A stretch of DNA of 64,000 nucleotides, taken from contig NZ_AP018448.1 in the NCBI RefSeq assembly GCF_030294945.1, forward strand, positions 4,804,001 to 4,868,000. The letters run 5' to 3'. This DNA is from Streptomyces graminofaciens (lineage in GTDB: Bacteria; Actinomycetota; Actinomycetes; Streptomycetales; Streptomycetaceae). The notes under the pieces were generated by a model. It was not told where the DNA came from, ran no database searches, and saw only the letters and a program-made list of their open reading frames with translations. Each line of letters opens with the position of its first letter. The first letter of the stretch is position 1. Position numbers and translations under genes: made by a program. Below are positions 15,520 through 23,112 of this stretch, piece after piece.

Positions 15520-15981
15520 TCACCCCTCCGGCAACACCCCGGGCCGGAACGGCTCCACCCCCACCACCCTCCGCACCCGCACCGGCTCGATCAGGATCAT
15601 CAGCCGCCGCTCGCCGGGCAGCAGCCACGGATACCGCTCCTCCCCGATGTACTTCCGCGTCAGCCGGTCCATGCCCCGTTCCGCCTCCTCCCCCTCCACG
15701 AACCGGACCACCCGCCCCCGGATCTCGGCCCGGTCGTAGGGGTTCTCGGTGTCGTGGTGGGACAGGGACACGCTCGGGTTGCGCCGCAGGTTCTCCTCCT
15801 TCACGCGCCCCACCGACGTGTTGACCATGACGTACTCATGGGCCCCGTCGCCGTCTCCGTCGACCTCGATGTCCACCCACATGGGCGACACCTGAGGTGC
15901 CCCGTCAGGGCCGACCGTCGCCAAGTGCCAGAAGTTCGGCGCCAGTAGGCGCTCACGTATGTGTCCGTCCAGCTTCACCAT
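15520..15981 (-). CDS. PPOX-class flavin/F420-dependent oxidoreductase
   Basis: A 153-residue split-barrel protein of the pyridoxamine-5'-phosphate-oxidase-like family, commonly F420- or FMN-dependent in actinobacteria. Motifs: NFWHLATVGPDGAPQVSPMWVD (first strands, cofactor loop), YVMVNTSVGRVKEENLRRNP and SLSHHDTENPYDRAEIRGRVV. The C-terminal half ends RLMILIEPVRVRRVVGVE. ATG 15981 has AAGGG about 8 nt upstream; GTG 15978 is next in frame. It lies just before the second NB-ARC gene on the same strand, but its family is housekeeping-like, and I see no reason to place it in the conflict system. Confidence 0.88.
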   Translation of the reverse strand: MVKLDGHIRERLLAPNFWHLATVGPDGAPQVSPMWVDIEVDGDGDGAHEYVMVNTSVGRVKEENLRRNPSVSLSHHDTENPYDRAEIRGRVVRFVEGEEAERGMDRLTRKYIGEERYPWLLPGERRLMILIEPVRVRRVVGVEPFRPGVLPEG

Positions 15982-16073
15982 GAGGTCACCCTTACCCACG
16001 AGCGGTTGCTGTGCGCGCACTTCGCCAGTCAGACTGAACTGAGGTACGGATGTGACGACGGGGGTTGGAGCAA

Positions 16074-16427
16074 GTGGGCGGCACCGGAAGGGACTTGGGG
16101 AGCACACCCCCCAATCCGCCCAACCCACCGAGCCCGCCGCCCCCGGCCGCCCAACCGACTGCCACATCGGCCACCCCGACGGGCACCGCCAACTCCATCG
16201 ACGGCACCCCCCAGATCACGGGCAACGCAATCCAGGTCGGCAACGCGGGAACCATTCACATCCATCCCCCAGCCCCCGCCCCGGCCCCGCCGACAGACCA
16301 CCCCCTCGGGGACGGAACCCCGCACCCCTCGGTCCCTTCCGTCCCACCACCGCCGACCCCGCAGGTCCACCCCCTCACCCGCCCCCCGCCTCCCCCTCCT
16401 CCCGCAACAACCAGCCATCCGGCGTGA
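16074..16427 (+). CDS. Pro-rich protein with a GNAIQVGNAGTIHIH motif
   Basis: About 117 residues, mostly Pro/Thr/Ala. A central motif, SIDGTPQITGNAIQVGNAG then TIHIH, is not low complexity. Short Gly-turn-beta motifs like this precede STAND or TPR modules in many Streptomyces proteins from memory, and it parallels the TFNGPFVAK motif of the nearby NB-ARC proteins. Start uncertain: GTG 16074 (GGAG 3-4 nt upstream) or TTG 16065. The stop is 2 nt before the 34-residue ORF, which itself overlaps the TPR gene, suggesting one operon. Function unknown; I would guess an adaptor peptide. Confidence 0.5.
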   Translation: MGGTGRDLGSTPPNPPNPPSPPPPAAQPTATSATPTGTANSIDGTPQITGNAIQVGNAGTIHIHPPAPAPAPPTDHPLGDGTPHPSVPSVPPPPTPQVHPLTRPPPPPPPATTSHPA

Positions 16428-16429
16428 TC

Positions 16430-16534
16430 ATGCGGGTCGAGCTCGACGAGGAACGGTGCATCTACTTCTACGACGAGGGGATGGCGCGCTACTTCATCGA
16501 CGCGCACCTGAGGAACATGGGCCTAGGAACATGA
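16430..16534 (+). CDS. 34-residue peptide coupled to the TPR gene
   Basis: Begins MRVELDEERCIYFYDEGMAR and ends MGLGT. Composition is that of a folded peptide (acidic and aromatic, not Pro/Arg shadow). ATG 16430 lies 2 nt after the previous stop, and its TGA overlaps the ATG of the downstream TPR gene by four bases. The spacing on both sides supports translation. No family recognised. Confidence 0.5.
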   Translation: MRVELDEERCIYFYDEGMARYFIDAHLRNMGLGT

Positions 16535-17520
16535 GCGATCACCCCGACATCAACCCCGACATCGACCCCGAGACCCAGCGCAGAGCCGTCGCCCTGCTCC
16601 AGAACCCCCCGTCCCCGGAGTCGATCACCGACACCAACACGGCCGACCGTGCCCTGAAACCACTCGAACGAGTCCTCCCCGTCACCGAACCGGGCCCGCT
16701 GCGCGCCACGCTCCTCTCCAACCTCGGTCTTCTCCGCCTCGCCCGCTTCCGCCACAGCGCAGACGTGACCGATCTCGACTGGGCCATCACCTACCTCGCC
16801 GACGCCCTCGTCGCCCAGCTCGACCAGCTCCGGCACAGCAGTGCACCCGCGCTCAGCGCCACGATCCCCAACCTGATCAGCGCGCTCCACACCCGCGCCG
16901 AGGTCACCGGCAACGCCGTGGACCTGGACCGGGCGATCTCCTGGGGGCGATACGCCGTCGTCCAGCTGCCGCCCGGCCTCTCCCAGCGGGCCGCCGCCCT
17001 CGCCAGTCTCAGCAGCGCGCTCCGCGTCCGGTACGAACACACGGGGAACGACGGCGACCTCACCGAGGCCATCGAACTGGGCCTGCGAGCCGTCGCCGAC
17101 CTGGAGGATCCGACGGGCCCCGACGCCCTCCGGAAGGACCGCCCGGACCACCCCCGCCTGGCCTCCACCCTCTCCAACCTCGCCAGCGCCTACCTCCTCG
17201 CGGGCCGCGTCGACGAAGCCGTCTCCGTCACCGAGAAGGCCCTGGTCAAGGCCCGTACCGCCAACGACCTGCGCACCCAGGCCCGCACCCTCAACAATCT
17301 CGCCGGCTCCCTCATCCGCGCGGGCCGGACGGCAAACGCCGTAGAGGCCTACGAAGAGGCCCGGGCCCTGTTCCGCGACCTCGGCGACGCCGAAGGCGCG
17401 AAGCGCGTCACCGACAACCTCACCGTCGCCCGCGAACTACTGCCCTCAGCCGAAGCGCAACCCGAGCCCGAGCCTCAGCCTCAGCCCCAGCCGGAACCCC
17501 CACCCGAGCCCGAACCGTAG
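16531..17520 (+). CDS. TPR-repeat protein of the conflict island
   Basis: A 329-residue protein without an NTPase domain. Residues about 60-300 are helical repeats: LDWAITYLADALVAQLDQ, VDLDRAISWGRYAVVQ and GDLTEAIELGLRAVADL (the VDLDrAI type of CHAT/TPR systems), then classical TPRs STLSNLASAYLLAGRVDEAV and TLNNLAGSLIRAGRTANAVEAY. The C-terminus is a Pro/Glu/Gln tail (PEPEPQPQP). Start ATG 16531 overlaps the upstream 34-residue ORF (ATGA). Proteins with this repeat type usually carry a fused CHAT protease; none is seen here, so it may act as a stand-alone sensor or scaffold. Confidence 0.78.
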   Translation: MSDHPDINPDIDPETQRRAVALLQNPPSPESITDTNTADRALKPLERVLPVTEPGPLRATLLSNLGLLRLARFRHSADVTDLDWAITYLADALVAQLDQLRHSSAPALSATIPNLISALHTRAEVTGNAVDLDRAISWGRYAVVQLPPGLSQRAAALASLSSALRVRYEHTGNDGDLTEAIELGLRAVADLEDPTGPDALRKDRPDHPRLASTLSNLASAYLLAGRVDEAVSVTEKALVKARTANDLRTQARTLNNLAGSLIRAGRTANAVEAYEEARALFRDLGDAEGAKRVTDNLTVARELLPSAEAQPEPEPQPQPQPEPPPEPEP

Positions 17521-17590
17521 TTTCCTACAATCCGTGATTGTGGCCGAACCGCCCGTAGTCACCGCAGCCCCACGCCCCTAGGTTGTGCGC

Positions 17591-18361
17591 GTGCACCGAC
17601 GCCCAGCCCATGAACGGCACGACCGGCATGAACGGCAGCCCCCGCAACAACAGGAACCCGCACAGGCCCCCACCCACACCCCGCCCTTCAACGCCCCGGC
17701 CGCCCAGAAACTCCGCGTCGCCCTCAACATGGGCCCCGAGGACGTGGCGTACTGGATGCGTTCCTCGTACGGCCTCCCCTACGTCGGCCCGGACCTCGTC
17801 ATGGCCTGGGAACGCGGGACCATGACCCCGACCGCACCCGAACTCACCGCACTCGCTGGGGTGTTGTGGTGCTCACCGAGGGAACTCATCGGCGCCCCGC
17901 GCACCTTGCGCGAGCACCGCGTGACCCGCGGTCTCGCGCCGGAGGACGTCGCCCGGGCCGTCGGCCTCGAACTCAACAGCTATCTGCGCATGGAGGACGC
18001 CGGTGACTGGCACGGCAGCGACCGTCAGGCCTCCGCCCTCGCCGACGTCCTCGGCCTCTCCCTGCCCGACCTGATCGTCGTCACCGGCCGCGAGGCCCAT
18101 CTCGCCGATCTCCTGCGTGGCGCGGTCACCACCCGCTGGCAGGCCTACGTACGGCCCACCGCCAAGCTGCTGTCCCTCGACCGACGCCTCCTGGAGGCCG
18201 TGCTCCAGGAGATGCACACCGACTACCAGGAGCTGGTGACCGCCGGCCTCACCTGGGCCAACGGCACCGCCGCGACCGACGCGGGCGACGCCGGTCGCGA
18301 CCATCTCGAACAGATCATCGATCACTTCTGGCCACTCGTGCAGCGGACCAGCAGCTATTGA
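17591..18361 (+). CDS. HTH (XRE-like) DNA-binding protein
   Basis: About 256 residues. Two HTH-like segments occur: VALNMGPEDVAYWMRSSYGLPYVGPDLVMAWERG (about 45-78) and HRVTRGLAPEDVARAVGLELNSYLRMEDAG (about 110-140), resembling tandem XRE domains. The C-terminal half (LLSLDRRLLEAVLQEMHTDYQELVTAG) is helical and unassigned. TAGGTT at 17579-17584 is a good -10 box that would start a leaderless mRNA at GTG 17591; GTG 17585 is also in frame. It converges on pfkA. As I recall, S. coelicolor has a related gene beside pfkA2. Target unknown. Confidence 0.8.
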   Translation: MHRRPAHERHDRHERQPPQQQEPAQAPTHTPPFNAPAAQKLRVALNMGPEDVAYWMRSSYGLPYVGPDLVMAWERGTMTPTAPELTALAGVLWCSPRELIGAPRTLREHRVTRGLAPEDVARAVGLELNSYLRMEDAGDWHGSDRQASALADVLGLSLPDLIVVTGREAHLADLLRGAVTTRWQAYVRPTAKLLSLDRRLLEAVLQEMHTDYQELVTAGLTWANGTAATDAGDAGRDHLEQIIDHFWPLVQRTSSY

Positions 18362-18390
18362 GATTGAACGTGTAGACGGCTATTGAACGT

Positions 18391-19416
18391 CTAGAACACC
18401 GACTCCGCCTCGTCCATCCGATCCTTCGGCACCGTCTTCAGCTCGGTCACCGCCTCCGCCAGCGGCACCATCTCGATCTCGGTGCCGCGCAGCGCGGTCA
18501 TCCGGCCGAACTCACCCCGGTGCGCGGCCTCCACCGCGTGCCAGCCGAAGCGCGTGGCGAGCACCCGGTCGTACGCGGTCGGCGAGCCACCCCGCTGGAC
18601 ATGGCCGAGAATGACGGGCTTGGCCTCCTTGCCGAGGCGTCGCTCCAGCTCGTACGCGAGGGCCGTGCCGATGCCCTGGAAGCGCTCGTGGCCGAACTGG
18701 TCGATCTCGCCGTGGCCGTAGTCCATCGAGCCCTCGGCGGGGTGGGCGCCCTCGGCGACGCACACGACCGCGAACTTCTTGCCGCGTGCGAAGCGCTCCT
18801 CGACCATCTTCGCCAGGTCGGCCGGGTCGAACGCCCGCTCGGGCAGGCAGATGCCGTGTGCGCCCGCCGCCATCCCGGACTCCAGCGCGATCCAGCCCGC
18901 GTGGCGGCCCATGACCTCCACCACCATCACCCGCTGGTGCGACTCGGCGGTCGTCTTCAGACGGTCCATCGCCTCGGTGGCGACGCCGACCGCCGTGTCG
19001 AAGCCGAACGTGCGGTCCGTCGACGAGATGTCGTTGTCGATCGTCTTGGGGACACCGACCACCGGCAGGCCCGCGTCGCTCAGCATCCGCGCCGCCGTCA
19101 GCGTGCCCTCGCCGCCGATCGGGATCAGCGCGTCGATGCCGAACTGGTGTGCCATGTCCTGCGCGTTCTCGCACGCCTCGCGGAGGCGGTCGCGCTGGAG
19201 GCGGGAGGAGCCGAGGATGGTGCCGCCGCGGGCGAGGATGCCGCTGACGGACTCCAGGTCGAGACTGCGGTAGCGGCCGTCGAGCAGGCCGGCGTAGCCG
19301 TCCTCGAAGCCGATGACCTCGTCGCCGTAGTGCGCCACGGCTCGGTGCACGACCGACCGGATCACTGCGTTCAGGCCCGGACAGTCGCCGCCTGCGGTGA
19401 GAACTCCGATACGCAT
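18391..19416 (-). CDS. pfkA: ATP-dependent 6-phosphofructokinase
   Basis: A 341-residue PfkA phosphorylating fructose 6-phosphate in glycolysis. Motifs: MRIGVLTAGGDCPGLNAVIR (ATP-binding start), GGEGTLTAA, catalytic PKTIDNDISSTDRTFGFDTA, MGRHAGWIAL (F6P-binding) and LGHVQRGGSPTAYDR. The Gly in GGEGT predicts ATP rather than pyrophosphate as donor, although the PKTIDND Lys is PPi-type; this combination is known in actinobacterial ATP-PFKs. The length equals S. coelicolor PfkA2. ATG 19416 fits the family start. It is divergent from pta across 269 bp, placing upper glycolysis next to pta-ackA and pyk. Confidence 0.95.
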   Translation of the reverse strand: MRIGVLTAGGDCPGLNAVIRSVVHRAVAHYGDEVIGFEDGYAGLLDGRYRSLDLESVSGILARGGTILGSSRLQRDRLREACENAQDMAHQFGIDALIPIGGEGTLTAARMLSDAGLPVVGVPKTIDNDISSTDRTFGFDTAVGVATEAMDRLKTTAESHQRVMVVEVMGRHAGWIALESGMAAGAHGICLPERAFDPADLAKMVEERFARGKKFAVVCVAEGAHPAEGSMDYGHGEIDQFGHERFQGIGTALAYELERRLGKEAKPVILGHVQRGGSPTAYDRVLATRFGWHAVEAAHRGEFGRMTALRGTEIEMVPLAEAVTELKTVPKDRMDEAESVF

Positions 19417-19604
19417 CGTGCTGTGTCTCCTGCTCGTCCTGCTTGGTGCTGGTACTTGTGAGCCAGTCCGATTGTTTCACGGCTCCCAGGGCACCGCCGC
19501 GCCCCCTGCGGCCCCGCCGCCCCACCGCGACCTGACGGGCGTATTACCTATCGCCAAGGGTATTGTCAAGAGGGTTTCCGTCCGCCACGACGGTGATTTT
19601 CGTT

Positions 19605-19640
19605 CACCCGCACCCGCACCCGCACCCGCACCCGCACCCG
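19605..19640. repeat. Hexamer array (CACCCG)x6 upstream of pta
   Basis: Six exact tandem copies of CACCCG end 45 bp before the pta GTG, within what should be the 5' leader or promoter. A slippage-prone array here could change spacing or leader structure between strains. Confidence 0.9.
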
Positions 19641-19685
19641 CCACATATGAACCCACACCCGCCACACATGAAACGGAGAGCCCAC

Positions 19686-21776
19686 GTGACGCGCAGCGTG
19701 TACGTGACCGGGATCGACCGCGGCGACGGCCGCCAGGTCGTCGAGCTGGGGGTCATGGAACTCCTGACCCGCCAGGTCGACCGGGTGGGGGTGTTCCGCC
19801 CGCTGCTGCACCACGGTCCGGACCGGCTCTTCGATCTGCTGCGCGCCCGCTACCGGCTCTCCCAGGACCCGACGACCGTCTACGGCCTCGACCACCACGA
19901 GGCGTCCACGCTCCAGGCCGAGCGCGGCACGGACGAGCTGGTCTCCACGCTGGTCGACCGGTTCCACGCCGTCGCCCGTGACTTCGACGTCGTCCTCGTG
20001 CTGGGCACCGACTTCGCGGACAGCCAGTTCCCCGACGAGCTCTCCCTCAACGCGCGGCTGGCCAATGAATTCGGCGCGTCCGTCATCTCCGTCGTCGGCG
20101 GGCGGGGGCAGACCGCCGAGTCCGTCGCCGCGGAGACGCACAACGCCTACCGCGCCTACGAGGGCCTCGGCTGCGACGTCCTCGCGATGGTCGTGAACCG
20201 GGTCGCCCCGGCCGACCGTACGGAGATAGCCGAGCGGCTCGGCTCCCGGCTCCCCGCGCCCGTCTACGTCCTCCCCGACGAGCCCGCGCTCGCCGCGCCG
20301 ACCGTCGCGCAGATCACCCACGCGCTGGGCGGCAAGGTCCTCCTCGGCGACGACTCCGGCCTCGCCCGTGACGCCCTGAACTTCGTCTTCGGCGGCGCCA
20401 TGCTGCCGAACTTCCTCAACGCCCTGACCCCGGGCTGCCTCGTCGTCACCCCCGGCGACCGCGCGGACCTGGTTGTCGGCGCCCTCGCCGCGCACAGCGC
20501 GGGCACCCCCCCGATCGCGGGTGTGCTGCTCACGCTCAACGAGCGGCCCAGCGACGAGGTCCTCACCCTCGCCGCCCGCCTCGCGCCCGGCACCCCGGTC
20601 GTCGCCGTCGAGTCCGCGTCCTTCCTCACCGCGTCCGAACTCGTGACCATGGAGGGGAAGCTGACCGCCGCGACCCCGCGCAAGGCGGAGACGGCCCTCG
20701 GGCTCTTCGAGCGGTACGTCGACACCGCCGAGCTGAGCACCCGGGTCTCCGCGCCCAGCAGCGACCGCGTCACCCCGATGATGTTCGAGCACACCCTCCT
20801 CGAACAGGCCCGCTCCGACAGGCGCCGCGTGGTCCTGCCCGAGGGCACCGAGGAGCGCGTGCTGCACGCGGCCGAGGTGCTGCTGCGGCGCGGGGTCTGC
20901 GACCTCACCCTCCTCGGGCCCGTCGACACGATCCGCAAGAAGGCCGCCGACCTGGGCATCGACCTCGGCGACAGCCAGCTGATCGACCCGCGGACCTCCG
21001 AGCTGCGTGACACCTTCGCCGAGTTGTACGCCGGGTTTCGCGCCCACAAGGGCGTCAGCGTCGAGCTGGCGTACGACGTCGTGTCGGACGTGAACTACTT
21101 CGGCACGCTGATGGTGCAGGAGGGGCTCGCCGACGGCATGGTCTCGGGGTCCGTGCACTCCACGGCCGCCACCATCCGGCCCGCCTTCGAGATCATCAAG
21201 ACCAATCCGGACGCCGACATCGTCTCGTCCGTCTTCTTCATGTGCCTCGCCGACAAGGTGCTCGTCTACGGCGACTGCGCGGTGAACCCGGACCCCAACG
21301 CCCAGCAACTCGCCGACATCGCCGTCCAGTCCGCCGCCACAGCACAGCGGTTCGGCGTCGAACCGAGGATCGCGATGCTGTCGTACTCGACCGGGACGTC
21401 CGGCTCCGGCGCCGACGTCGACAAGGTGCGGGAGGCGACCGAGATCGTCCGCTCCCGGCGCCCCGATCTGAAGATCGAGGGGCCGATCCAGTACGACGCC
21501 GCAGTCGAGCCGTCCGTGGCCGCGACCAAGCTGCCGGGCTCCGAGGTCGCCGGGCAGGCCAGCGTGCTGATCTTCCCGGACCTCAACACCGGCAACAACA
21601 CCTACAAGGCCGTCCAGCGCTCGGCCGGCGCGATCGCGGTCGGCCCGGTCCTCCAGGGGCTGCGCAAGCCGGTCAACGACCTGTCCCGGGGCGCGCTCGT
21701 CCAGGACATCGTCAACACCGTCGCCATCACGGCGATCCAGGCCCAGTCCCCCAGCGAGAAGGCAACCGCCCAGTGA
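19686..21776 (+). CDS. pta: Phosphate acetyltransferase, long form
   Basis: A 696-residue Pta converting acetyl-CoA and phosphate to acetyl phosphate. Three parts: an N-terminal BioD-like domain (TRSVYVTGIDRGDGRQ start, residues 1-210), a DRTGG domain (about 215-365) and the catalytic PTA_PTB domain (about 370-690: VVLPEGTEERVLHAAEVLLRRG, DGMVSGSVHSTA, SYSTGTSGSGADVDKV, FPDLNTGNNTYKAVQR). The BioD-like P-loop has degenerated to GIDRGDGRQ without Lys-Thr/Ser. GTG 19686 has GGAGAG 6 nt upstream; upstream codons are repeat-derived His-Pro. The stop overlaps ackA by four bases (GTGA). Confidence 0.95.
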   Translation: MTRSVYVTGIDRGDGRQVVELGVMELLTRQVDRVGVFRPLLHHGPDRLFDLLRARYRLSQDPTTVYGLDHHEASTLQAERGTDELVSTLVDRFHAVARDFDVVLVLGTDFADSQFPDELSLNARLANEFGASVISVVGGRGQTAESVAAETHNAYRAYEGLGCDVLAMVVNRVAPADRTEIAERLGSRLPAPVYVLPDEPALAAPTVAQITHALGGKVLLGDDSGLARDALNFVFGGAMLPNFLNALTPGCLVVTPGDRADLVVGALAAHSAGTPPIAGVLLTLNERPSDEVLTLAARLAPGTPVVAVESASFLTASELVTMEGKLTAATPRKAETALGLFERYVDTAELSTRVSAPSSDRVTPMMFEHTLLEQARSDRRRVVLPEGTEERVLHAAEVLLRRGVCDLTLLGPVDTIRKKAADLGIDLGDSQLIDPRTSELRDTFAELYAGFRAHKGVSVELAYDVVSDVNYFGTLMVQEGLADGMVSGSVHSTAATIRPAFEIIKTNPDADIVSSVFFMCLADKVLVYGDCAVNPDPNAQQLADIAVQSAATAQRFGVEPRIAMLSYSTGTSGSGADVDKVREATEIVRSRRPDLKIEGPIQYDAAVEPSVAATKLPGSEVAGQASVLIFPDLNTGNNTYKAVQRSAGAIAVGPVLQGLRKPVNDLSRGALVQDIVNTVAITAIQAQSPSEKATAQ

Positions 21777-22984
21777 GCTCCTCCCGCGTCCTCGTCCTCA
21801 ACTCCGGCTCCTCGTCGGTGAAGTACCAGCTGCTCGACATGCGCGACAGCAGCCGCCTGGCCGTCGGCCTGGTCGAGCGCATCGGCGAGGAGACCTCCCG
21901 GCTGAAGCACACGCCGCTCACCGACGGGGGTGGGTCCCGCGAGTGGACCGGCCCGATCGCCGACCACGAGGCCGCGCTCAAGGCCGTCGCCGAGGAACTG
22001 GCCAAGGACGGGCTGGGGCTCGACTCCCCCGAGCTGGCCGCGATCGGCCACCGCGTCGTGCACGGCGGGCAGAGCTTCACCGAGCCGACGGTCGTCGACG
22101 ACGCCGTACTCGCCGAGATCGAGCGGCTGATCCCGGTGGCGCCGCTGCACAACCCGGCCAACCTCACCGGTATCCGCACCGCGCAGGCACTGCGCCCGGA
22201 CCTGCCGCAGGTCGCCGTCTTCGACACGGCCTTCCACACGACGATGCCGGAGTCGGCGGCCCGCTACGCGATCGACGTGGAGACCGCCGACGCGTACCGC
22301 GTCCGTCGCTACGGCTTCCACGGCACCTCGCACGCGTATGTGGCCCGGGCGACGGCCGAACTGCTGGGCAGGGCGCCGGAAGAGGTGAACGTGATCGTGC
22401 TGCACCTCGGCAACGGGGCGTCGGCCTCGGCGGTCGAGAACGGCCGGTGCGTGGACACCTCCATGGGGCTGACGCCTTTGGAGGGGCTCGTGATGGGTAC
22501 GCGCTCCGGAGACATGGACCCGGCCGTCATCTTCCATTTGATGCGCGTTGGCGGAATGTCCACGGACGAGATCGACACTCTCCTCAACAAGAAGAGCGGT
22601 CTGATCGGACTGTGCGGCGACAACGACATGCGGGAAATACGCCGACGTATCGACGAGGGCGACGAACGGGCGAAGCTGGCCTTCGACATCTACATTCATC
22701 GGTTGAAGAAGTACATCGGCGCCTACTACGCGGTGCTGGGCCGGGTGGACGCGGTCGCGTTCACGGCGGGTGTCGGTGAGAACGCGGCACCGGTGCGGGA
22801 GGCCGCCGTCGCGGGCCTGGAGGGGCTTGGCCTGGCGGTCGACGACGCCCGCAACGCCGTACGGAGCGACGAGCCGCGGCTGATCTCGCCGGCCGGCGCA
22901 CGGGTCGCCGTGGCCGTCGTACCGACCGACGAGGAACTGGAGATCGCGACCCAGACGTACGCACTGGTCGTAAAGAACATCTGA
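21773..22984 (+). CDS. ackA: Acetate kinase
   Basis: A 403-residue AckA interconverting acetyl phosphate plus ADP and acetate plus ATP. It is an ASKHA-fold enzyme with RVLVLNSGSSSVKYQLLD (family signature, Asn near residue 11), HRVVHGG, FDTAFHTTMPESAARYAI, RRYGFHGTSHAYV (second signature), HLGNGASASAV and FTAGVGENA. GTG 21773 overlaps the pta stop, so the pair is one coupled operon running acetate overflow and reassimilation. Nothing unusual in length or catalytic residues. Confidence 0.96.
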   Translation: MSSSRVLVLNSGSSSVKYQLLDMRDSSRLAVGLVERIGEETSRLKHTPLTDGGGSREWTGPIADHEAALKAVAEELAKDGLGLDSPELAAIGHRVVHGGQSFTEPTVVDDAVLAEIERLIPVAPLHNPANLTGIRTAQALRPDLPQVAVFDTAFHTTMPESAARYAIDVETADAYRVRRYGFHGTSHAYVARATAELLGRAPEEVNVIVLHLGNGASASAVENGRCVDTSMGLTPLEGLVMGTRSGDMDPAVIFHLMRVGGMSTDEIDTLLNKKSGLIGLCGDNDMREIRRRIDEGDERAKLAFDIYIHRLKKYIGAYYAVLGRVDAVAFTAGVGENAAPVREAAVAGLEGLGLAVDDARNAVRSDEPRLISPAGARVAVAVVPTDEELEIATQTYALVVKNI

Positions 22985-23099
22985 GCTACGAAAAGAACAA
23001 CTGAGCAGCCGGGCAATACACACCGGTAACACGCCTGAGCGCACAGCCGCCCATTTGGGTATTCCACCAGCCGGAATATTCCGTAGCGAAACAAACCGA

Positions 23100-23112
23100 T
23101 AGGATCGCCCCA
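23100..23112 (+). promoter_or_regulatory. -10 element adjoining the pyk start
   Basis: TAGGAT (23100-23105) is followed by 6 nt and the pyk ATG (23112), so transcription may begin at the start codon. The same bases contain AGGA, which could instead serve as an RBS. A 10-bp palindrome GGAATATTCC (23073-23082) lies at the -35 position and is a candidate operator. Confidence 0.5.

Noticed and set aside
13894..15948. Plus-strand ORF of 684 codons opposite the second NB-ARC gene
   Set aside because: Arg/Pro/Gln-rich shadow; the minus strand carries full NB-ARC motifs.
15520..15981. PPOX flavoprotein as part of the conflict system
   Set aside because: The family is common and metabolic, with no precedent I know of as a STAND effector; proximity alone is weak.
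18362..18395. TAGACG/CGTCTA inverted repeat with duplicated ATTGAACGT as a pfkA terminator
   Set aside because: The stem is only 6 bp, has no GC-rich core and overlaps the pfkA stop codon; too weak to list.
19566..21308. Minus-strand ORF of 580 codons opposite pta
   Set aside because: Antisense shadow of a recognised enzyme, Val/Gly/Glu-rich with no motif.
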